DNA of 64,000 nucleotides from Halobacteriales archaeon QS_1_68_20 (GTDB lineage: Archaea > Halobacteriota > Halobacteria > Halobacteriales > PXRE01), in contig PXRE01000001.1 of assembly GCA_003021085.1 (NCBI GenBank), positions 173,971 to 237,970 of the forward strand, read 5' to 3'. This document shows, piece after piece, positions 58,462-64,000 of this stretch. The notes beneath the pieces were generated by a model, which was not told the DNA's origin, did no database searches, and saw only the letters and a list, made by a program, of their open reading frames with translations. Both the position numbers and the translations under genes were made by a program. The number at the start of each line of letters is the position of its first letter. The stretch's first letter is position 1.

Positions 58462-58566
58462 CGTGGTCCGGTACGGCCGTCCACGGTCCCACTCCCGGCG
58501 GACTTCCCGTCCCGAGACTGTGACGCGGGCGCCCGCTGTGCCCATCCACGACGCCGCTGGTGAGTC

Positions 58567-59553
58567 ATGACGGACAGCGACCCGGCCATCGCCGTCGAGA
58601 ACCTCACCAAGACCTACACCGAGCGCGACGGTGAGACAGTCACGGCGGTCGACGACGTCTCCCTGGAGGTCGAACGGGGGACCGTCGTCGGGGTCCTCGG
58701 ACCGAACGGCGCCGGCAAGACCACGGCGATCAAGTCCATCCTGGGCCTGGTCGTGCCCTCCAGCGGCACCGTCCGGGTCGACGGCGTCGACGTCTCCGAG
58801 AATCCTGCGGAGGCCTACCGGAGCGTCGGTGCCGTGCTGGAGGGTGCCCGGAACGTCTACTGGCGGCTCACGGTCCGCGAGAACCTCGAATTCTTCTCTC
58901 GGCTCCACGGCCACGACTCCCCGGCGGACGACCGGGCCCACGAGGAGTACGTCAGGACCCTCAACTTCGAAGACAAACTGGACGAACTCGTCAACGACCT
59001 CTCCCGCGGGATGAAACAGAAGACTGCGCTGGCGTGTACGTTCGCTCGCCGGACGCCGATCCTGTTTCTCGACGAACCGACGCTGGGGCTGGACGTCGAG
59101 ACGTCCAGGGACCTCCGGCGGCAACTGCGCGAACTGGTCGAGACCGAGGACCGGACGGTCGTCCTCAGCAGCCACGACATGGACACCGTCCAGCAACTGT
59201 GCGACCGCGTCGTCGTCATGAACGAGGGCGAGATCGTCGCCGACGAGTCCGTCGAGGACCTGATCGACCTGTTCCGGACCCAGTCCTACAGGCTCACCGT
59301 GGCTGGCGAACTGTCCGACTCGACCAGGGAACTGCTGGCCGAGCGGTTCCAGGCCAGCGACTGGGAGCGCCTGGACGGCGAGGTGGAGTTCGAAGTCCTG
59401 CTGGAACACGGCGACCAGTTGTACGACTGCATGGACGTCCTCCGTGACGCCGGCGTTACGCCTGCCTCCGTGCGGGCGCTGGATCCGGACCTGGAGGAGG
59501 CGTTCGTCCGCATCATCGAGCGCGAACGCGCCGCGATGGAGGGTCCCGCATGA
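58567..59553 (+). CDS. ABC transporter ATP-binding protein
   Basis: 328 residues. Walker A GPNGAGKTTAI, signature LSRGMKQKTALACTFA, Walker B PILFLDEPTLGLD and the switch His in VLSSHDMDTVQQL. The 100-residue C-terminal extension (LTVAGELSDSTRELLAERFQ) is typical of exporters of the drug, lantibiotic-immunity or polysaccharide type. The stop overlaps the permease start by 4 bases (ATGA). The substrate is unknown. Confidence 0.95.
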   Translation: MTDSDPAIAVENLTKTYTERDGETVTAVDDVSLEVERGTVVGVLGPNGAGKTTAIKSILGLVVPSSGTVRVDGVDVSENPAEAYRSVGAVLEGARNVYWRLTVRENLEFFSRLHGHDSPADDRAHEEYVRTLNFEDKLDELVNDLSRGMKQKTALACTFARRTPILFLDEPTLGLDVETSRDLRRQLRELVETEDRTVVLSSHDMDTVQQLCDRVVVMNEGEIVADESVEDLIDLFRTQSYRLTVAGELSDSTRELLAERFQASDWERLDGEVEFEVLLEHGDQLYDCMDVLRDAGVTPASVRALDPDLEEAFVRIIERERAAMEGPA

Positions 59554-60365
59554 GCCCAGATCGATCCACGACGGCGCCGGCCCGGTCCACGGCCCTGGGC
59601 ACGGGGACGCTCCTGAAGGCAATCGGGACGAAGACGTACGTCCTCCGCAAGCGGTACCTGTTCAACACGGTCACCCAGATCGCCATCATCTACGTCCTGT
59701 TCCTGATGGTGTGGTTCGGCGGGAAGGCTGTCGCACCGACGGCCATCGCGGACAACCTCGCGGGGATCACGGTCGGCTTCTTCGTCTGGGTGATGGCCGT
59801 CCGGGCTTACCGTGCACTCTCCCAGGACCTCATCAACGAGGCCCAGTGGGGGACCCTGGAGCAACTGTACCTGACGCCGTTCGGCTTCGGCAGGGTCCTG
59901 GCGGTCAAGACGGTCGTCAACGTCGCGGAGAGTTTCCTCTGGGGAGCGACCATCCTCGCGCTGTTGCTGGTCACGACCAGCCAGTCGCTGTACGTCGACG
60001 TCGTCTCGGTCGTCCCGCTGGTCGCGCTGAGCCTCGCGTCGGCCGCGGGCGTCGGGTTCGTCCTCGGCGGCCTGACGCTGCTTTACAAGCGCATCGAGAA
60101 CGTGTTCACGCTCGTCCAGTTCCTGTTCGTCGCCTTCATTGCGGCGCCGGTCGAGCAGTACCCGCTGTTGAAACTCCTGCCGCTGTCGCTGGGGACCGAT
60201 CTGCTGGGCAGCGTGATGGGTGATGGGCTCCGCCTGTGGGAGTTGCCGGCGCTGGACCTCGGCCTGCTCGTCGTGAAGGCGACGCTGTACCTCGTCGTCG
60301 GCTACGTCGTCCTCCAGCGGTGCCAGTACCGCGCCCGCGTCCGTGGCGCCCTCGGGCACTACTGA
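59550..60365 (+). CDS. ABC transporter permease (ABC-2 type)
   Basis: 271 residues with about six membrane segments (FNTVTQIAIIYVLFLMVWFG, IAVMAVRAYR region, LWGATILALLLVTTSQSLYV, VVPLVALSLASAAGVGFVLG, LVQFLFVAFIAAPVEQYP, LLVVKATLYLVVGYVVLQRC). The loop QDLINEAQWGTLEQLYLTPF, with the Glu-rich helix, is the ABC-2 permease hallmark that contacts the ATPase. Coupled to the preceding ATPase gene. Confidence 0.9.
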   Translation: MSPDRSTTAPARSTALGTGTLLKAIGTKTYVLRKRYLFNTVTQIAIIYVLFLMVWFGGKAVAPTAIADNLAGITVGFFVWVMAVRAYRALSQDLINEAQWGTLEQLYLTPFGFGRVLAVKTVVNVAESFLWGATILALLLVTTSQSLYVDVVSVVPLVALSLASAAGVGFVLGGLTLLYKRIENVFTLVQFLFVAFIAAPVEQYPLLKLLPLSLGTDLLGSVMGDGLRLWELPALDLGLLVVKATLYLVVGYVVLQRCQYRARVRGALGHY

Positions 60366-60394
60366 CGGCGGGACGTCACCCGCCACCGGGCCGC

Positions 60395-61144
60395 TCAGGC
60401 CCCCGCAGGGCTGTCGTCGTCGAAGAGGTCCAGACCTTCGTGGAGGACGATCTCCAGGACGTTCACGACGTAGTGGGCCACCGCGGCGACGAGCAGGCTC
60501 CCGGTGACGACGAAGACCACTGCCAGCGCGCCCCCGAGCAGGGCCGTCACGAGGATGCCGCCGGCGCCCTGGGCGCTGTGGGCGACGCCGAACGCGCCCG
60601 AGGAGACGACGGCGAGGAGCCAGACCGGCGCGCCGAACCCGGTGGACAGCGCCCCGATCAACACGCCGCGGAAGAGCAGTTCCTCCGCCGCTGCCCCGAG
60701 CGGGAGCGTGATCGTCAGCGTCAAAATCCACCCGATCGGGGTGTCCGGCGCGATCGCCTCACGGACGCGCTCGTCGGGGCTGAGGCCTGCGAGTTTCGAC
60801 TCGGCCACGACGACTTCGTTCGCCACGTACAGCGCGAGGCCGATGCCGAGGCCGACCAGCACCGGGCGCAGGCCCAGGTCGCCCGACGGGAGGCCGAACG
60901 AATCGAACGGGACGGCGGTCGCGGCCGCCCCGGCCAGCAAGACGGCGGCGACGAGGCCGTGGACGACCAGAGCGTTCACGAGCAGCATCTTCCAGGAGAG
61001 GCCGCCCGGGCCGGCAAGCGGGTCGTCGCCGTCGCCGGTTTCGTCACCGTCGTCGGAGGACGCCAGTTGCTCTCCGGCGGAGAGAACGAGGAGAACGGCG
61101 ACGACGACGGCGACCAGCGCACCGAACGCGATCCAGTCGGCCAT
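60395..61144 (-). CDS. CPBP-family (CAAX-type) intramembrane metalloprotease
   Basis: 249 residues, about seven membrane segments. Motif 1 AAAEELLFRGVLIGALS (EExxxR), motif 2 VVSSGAFGVAHSAQG (FxxxH) and a third His in VAAVAHYVVNVLEIV make up the active site of the family. Members cleave prenylated proteins or protect against and process bacteriocin-like peptides. It converges with the ABC permease, with only 29 bases between, and precedes lonB in the opposite sense of reading. The physical link to the ABC pair is suggestive but not proof of joint function. Confidence 0.92.
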   Translation of the reverse strand: MADWIAFGALVAVVVAVLLVLSAGEQLASSDDGDETGDGDDPLAGPGGLSWKMLLVNALVVHGLVAAVLLAGAAATAVPFDSFGLPSGDLGLRPVLVGLGIGLALYVANEVVVAESKLAGLSPDERVREAIAPDTPIGWILTLTITLPLGAAAEELLFRGVLIGALSTGFGAPVWLLAVVSSGAFGVAHSAQGAGGILVTALLGGALAVVFVVTGSLLVAAVAHYVVNVLEIVLHEGLDLFDDDSPAGA

Positions 61145-61154
61145 CGGTCGTCTC

Positions 61155-63221
61155 CTACTGCGGACTCGGGTTGCTGCTACTGCTCGGGCCGACGTCGTAG
61201 TCGAGGGCCTTGCCGGTGATGTTCTTGAGGCGGTCGACGAGGCTGTCCTTCTCGGGTTCGCCGACGAGCGCCACGTCTAGCACCTCGCTGATGTGGCTGG
61301 CCGGCACCACGTCGACCATCTCCTCGTACTCGTCCTCGATCATCACGTCCTGCTCGTTGGCCTTCGGGATGATCACCGTGTCGAAGCCGGTCTTGGCGGC
61401 GGCCTCGATCTTGTGGGTGACCCCGCCGACCGGGAGGACGTCACCGCGGACCGACAGCGACCCGGTCATGGCGACCGACTGGTCGACCGGAATCTCCTCC
61501 AGTGCTGAGATCACCGCCGTCGAGATGGTGATCGACGCCGAGGGGCCGTCGACTTCGATGCCGTCGTTGACGAACTGGATGTGGATGTCCTTCTCGCTGA
61601 GGTCCTCGTCGCTGAACTTCTTGATGATCGCGGAGACGTTCTGGACGGACTCCTCGGCCATCTCCTGCAGCTGGCCGGTGGCGATGACCTGGCCGCCGCC
61701 CTGGGTGGGCGTGACCTCGGCCATGACCGGCATGACGATGCCGGAGTCCTCGCCCATCACGGCCAGGCCGTTGACGCGGCCGACCGCCTCGCCCTCGTTG
61801 ACACGCAGTTCGTAGTCCTTCCTGCGGTCGATGAGGTTGTCCGCGAGCTGCTGTTCGATGCTGCGGGAGCGGTTCTTCGCTTCGAGGACGTCCTGGCGGG
61901 TCGTGTACTCCCGATCCTGGGCACGGGCGATGTCGCCCGCGACCCGGACCAGTCCGCCGAGGTCACGGAGCTTCAGCGTGAGGTGGTCCTTGCGGCCCGA
62001 ACGCCGCTTTGCCTCGAGGATGATCTCCTCGGCCGCGTCGCGGGTGAAGTGCGGCAGGCGGCCGTCCTTCTCGACCTCCTGGGCGATGAACCGCGCGTAC
62101 TTGCGGCGCATCTCCGGGGTGTCCTCGATGGTGTCGTCCATGTACACCTCGTACCCGTAACCCTTGATGCGGGAGCGCAGGGCCGGGTGCATGTGCTCCA
62201 TCGCGTCGAGGTTCCCCGCCGCGATCATGATGAAGTCGCAGGGGACGGGCTCGGTCTGGACCATCGCGCCCGAGGAGCGCTCGGACTGGCCCGTGATGGA
62301 GAACTCGCCCTCCTGGATGGCCGTCATTAGCTTCTGCTGGGTGCGGATCTCCAGGGTGTTGATCTCGTCGACGAACAGGACGCCCTTGTTGGCCTTGTGG
62401 ATGGCGCCGGGTTCGACGCGGTCGTGGCTGGGCGTCTCCATGCCGCCGGACTGGAAGGGGTCGTGGCGGACGTCGCCCAGCAGCGCACCGGCGTGGGCGC
62501 CGGTGGCGTCTTCGAACGGCGCGGTGTGGGTGTCCGTGTTGTTCACCAGCAGGTTCGGAACCATCGCGTCGCTGTTCCGACTGGTGTAGCGGAACGCCAG
62601 GTAGATGATACCGGCCGCGAGAATGCCCAGCAAGAAGTTCCGCACGATGAGGAGGGCGTACCCCAGGATGATGGCGATGATGAACCACATCAGGATCGAC
62701 CGCATCTGGTTGCGCTTGCGCGCCTCCTCCTTGTGGGCGTCGATGATCTGTTCGCCCTTGCCGGCGGGGACGGTCCTGACCTTCGGCTCGTTGCCGTCGT
62801 CGGGGTTGTGGTAGACCAGGACGTCCTGGAGGTTCTCCTTCGGCAGGAGTTCGGACATCGCCTTGGCCAGCATCGACTTGCCGGTGCCCGGCGACCCGAT
62901 CATCATCACGTGCCGGCGCTGTTTGGCCGCCTTCTTTACGATGTCGCGGGCGTGGTCCTGCCCGATCACCTGGTCGACCAGGCGGTCGGGGACTTCGATA
63001 CCCTCCGTAGTCTCGACCTCGATCCCCCCGAGCAGGTCGTCCTCGGCGTCCTCGTCGACCTCGACGCCTGCGTCGACGTCGACGTCGCTCCCGAGGTCCT
63101 CGACCCCGGGCGACTCGTCGCGTCTCGATTCAGTATCCGACGGGACCTGTTCGTCCGACTGGACCTCTTCGGTCCCCCCGTCGAGAGCAGGCCCGTCGTC
63201 CGGTTCCGTGTCGTCGTTCAT
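61155..63221 (-). CDS. lonB: membrane-anchored archaeal Lon protease (LonB)
   Basis: 688 residues, essential ATP-dependent protease of haloarchaea. A 75-residue acidic N-terminus precedes the AAA+ domain with Walker A GSPGTGKSMLAKAMSE. Two adjacent membrane helices (SILMWFIIAIILGYALLIV, FLLGILAAGIIYLAF) are inserted inside the AAA+ domain, as in all LonB. Walker B is GVLFVDEIN. The protease domain has the catalytic Ser in VDGPSASITISTAV and Lys in THKIEAAAKTGFDTV. It regulates membrane lipid and carotenoid synthesis in Haloferax through degradation of phytoene synthase. CPBP gene 10 bases downstream. Confidence 0.97.
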   Translation of the reverse strand: MNDDTEPDDGPALDGGTEEVQSDEQVPSDTESRRDESPGVEDLGSDVDVDAGVEVDEDAEDDLLGGIEVETTEGIEVPDRLVDQVIGQDHARDIVKKAAKQRRHVMMIGSPGTGKSMLAKAMSELLPKENLQDVLVYHNPDDGNEPKVRTVPAGKGEQIIDAHKEEARKRNQMRSILMWFIIAIILGYALLIVRNFLLGILAAGIIYLAFRYTSRNSDAMVPNLLVNNTDTHTAPFEDATGAHAGALLGDVRHDPFQSGGMETPSHDRVEPGAIHKANKGVLFVDEINTLEIRTQQKLMTAIQEGEFSITGQSERSSGAMVQTEPVPCDFIMIAAGNLDAMEHMHPALRSRIKGYGYEVYMDDTIEDTPEMRRKYARFIAQEVEKDGRLPHFTRDAAEEIILEAKRRSGRKDHLTLKLRDLGGLVRVAGDIARAQDREYTTRQDVLEAKNRSRSIEQQLADNLIDRRKDYELRVNEGEAVGRVNGLAVMGEDSGIVMPVMAEVTPTQGGGQVIATGQLQEMAEESVQNVSAIIKKFSDEDLSEKDIHIQFVNDGIEVDGPSASITISTAVISALEEIPVDQSVAMTGSLSVRGDVLPVGGVTHKIEAAAKTGFDTVIIPKANEQDVMIEDEYEEMVDVVPASHISEVLDVALVGEPEKDSLVDRLKNITGKALDYDVGPSSSSNPSPQ

Positions 63222-63356
63222 GTACCACTCGCTACTTCGAAGGAAGGTTCCGGGACTGATATACTTTCTCCCCCGGTGGCGCTCGAACTTGGTCCCAAAT
63301 TCGGGGGAGAGAGGCGCGGAAAACGCCGTTCGCGCGCGAACGAACGACTCGCCATT

Positions 63357-63365
63357 CTTTTAAAT
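63357..63365 (+). promoter_or_regulatory. TATA-like box of nadM
   Basis: TCTTTTAAATTGTGG contains TTTTAAATT centred 27 bases before the nadM ATG, giving a leaderless message. Confidence 0.6.
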
Positions 63366-63387
63366 TGTGGCGCCTCACCTTCCCACG

Positions 63388-63903
63388 ATGATCCGAGGGT
63401 TCTACATCGGCCGGTTCCAGCCGTACCACGACGGCCACCACAGCGTCGTCGAGCGGATCGCCGAGGAGGTCGACGAACTCGTGGTCGGGATCGGGAGCGC
63501 GGACCAGTCTCACACCTCGAGCGACCCGTTCACGGCCGGCGAGCGCATCATGATGATCACGAAGTCGCTGGTCGACCTGGACCTGGTGACCTACCCCGTC
63601 CCCATCGAGGACCTCAACCGCAACTCCGTGTGGGTCAGCCACGTCAAGAGCATGAGCCCCGACTTCGACGTCGCGTACTCCAACAACCCACTCGTCGTGC
63701 AGCTGTTCGAGGAGGCGGGCGTCGAGGTCCGCGGGTCGAAGATGTTCAACCGCGAGGTGCTGGAGGGCACGGAGGTCCGCGAGCGCATGATCGCCGGGGA
63801 CGACTGGGCGTCGCTGGTCCCGGACCCGGTGGTCGAGGTGGTCGAGGAGACCGGCGGCATCCAGCGCATCCAGCGCATCGCTCGCTCGGACTCGAACGGG
63901 TGA
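63388..63903 (+). CDS. nadM: nicotinamide-nucleotide adenylyltransferase
   Basis: 171 residues from the ATG giving MIRGFYIGRFQPYHDGHHSV, fixed by the TATA spacing. Makes NAD from NMN and ATP. GRFQPYHDGHH is the nucleotidyltransferase (T/H)xGH motif. SADQSHTSSDPFTAGERIMM is the archaeal NadM signature for the second ATP-binding loop. Standard length. Divergent from lonB. Confidence 0.95.
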   Translation: MIRGFYIGRFQPYHDGHHSVVERIAEEVDELVVGIGSADQSHTSSDPFTAGERIMMITKSLVDLDLVTYPVPIEDLNRNSVWVSHVKSMSPDFDVAYSNNPLVVQLFEEAGVEVRGSKMFNREVLEGTEVRERMIAGDDWASLVPDPVVEVVEETGGIQRIQRIARSDSNG

Positions 63904-63982
63904 GGTGGTCGTCGGGCGGGATTTCGCAGTCCCGGTTCGGTGGTCGGTCTTCGGCTTTGAATCGGCCCGTTCATCTTCTGCC

Positions 63983-64000
63983 CCGGCGCGCGCGAGCAAC
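63983..64000. repeat. second copy (cut by the window end) of the GC-rich hairpin core
   Basis: CCGGCGCGCGCGAGCAAC is identical to 21740-21757. It lies 80 bases after nadM, and the window ends where the other arm of the hairpin would begin. Confidence 0.65.

Overview
The window is a stretch of haloarchaeal (class Halobacteria) chromosome. The evidence is the G+C-rich coding sequence with G/C third positions, the very acidic proteins, and leaderless genes with a TATA-like box about 27-30 bases before the start codon. There are many twin-arginine signal peptides and Asp/Thr-Pro-rich lipoproteins. Marker genes are archaeal: TFB, membrane-anchored LonB, AglD, the archaeal shikimate enzymes AroA'/AroB', NadM and MfnA. 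I saw no tRNA, rRNA, CRISPR array or intact transposase gene.

Layout. 1-9.1 kb: end of a MATE exporter, gatB with a terminator and a leftover second copy of its 3' end, a lipoprotein, and the chromosome-organisation operon (coiled-coil protein, smc, scpA). 9.2-16.7 kb: a secreted zinc protease, a 1380-residue fusion of a DNA-binding regulator, a P-loop ATPase and TPR repeats, a wrecked TVP38/TMEM64-type gene, and a lipoprotein hydrolase. 16.9-24.6 kb: ppsA, a lipoprotein, mfnA, a 530-base non-coding stretch that can fold into long hairpins, metG and a GYD-domain protein. 24.7-31.6 kb: a cytochrome P450, pyk, an NfeD/SPFH membrane pair, a winged-helix regulator and a membrane hydrolase. 31.6-38.9 kb: an arylsulfotransferase-like membrane protein, aglD, an ITP/XTP phosphatase, tfb and an orphan DNA methylase.

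39-43 kb is an accessory patch. It holds an A+T-rich serine-protease pseudogene and a lipoprotein, then a receiver/GAF protein coupled to a degenerate RecA/KaiC-like protein. These last two lie between two identical 99-base copies of the 5' end of aroD, which suggests that a small element inserted there and gave aroD a new start and promoter. 43-53.7 kb is aromatic amino-acid biosynthesis: aroD, aroB', aroA', then trpC-trpB-trpA read as one overlapping operon. Three GTAC boxes spaced exactly 10 bases lie over the trpC promoter. Unrelated small membrane, HAD and secreted proteins are interspersed.

53.8-64 kb begins with an alkyltransferase homologue whose catalytic Cys is replaced by Asp, and an M48 protease. 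Next come two near-identical 24-codon genes, each behind a near-perfect Shine-Dalgarno sequence that is unusual among the genes here, and three tandem copies of an unrecognised helical protein of about 190 residues. An ABC exporter pair, a CPBP (CAAX-type) membrane protease, LonB and nadM complete the window. The mini-genes, the tripled family and the exporter/protease neighbours are the best candidate for an undescribed system. The functional link between them is only inference from position.
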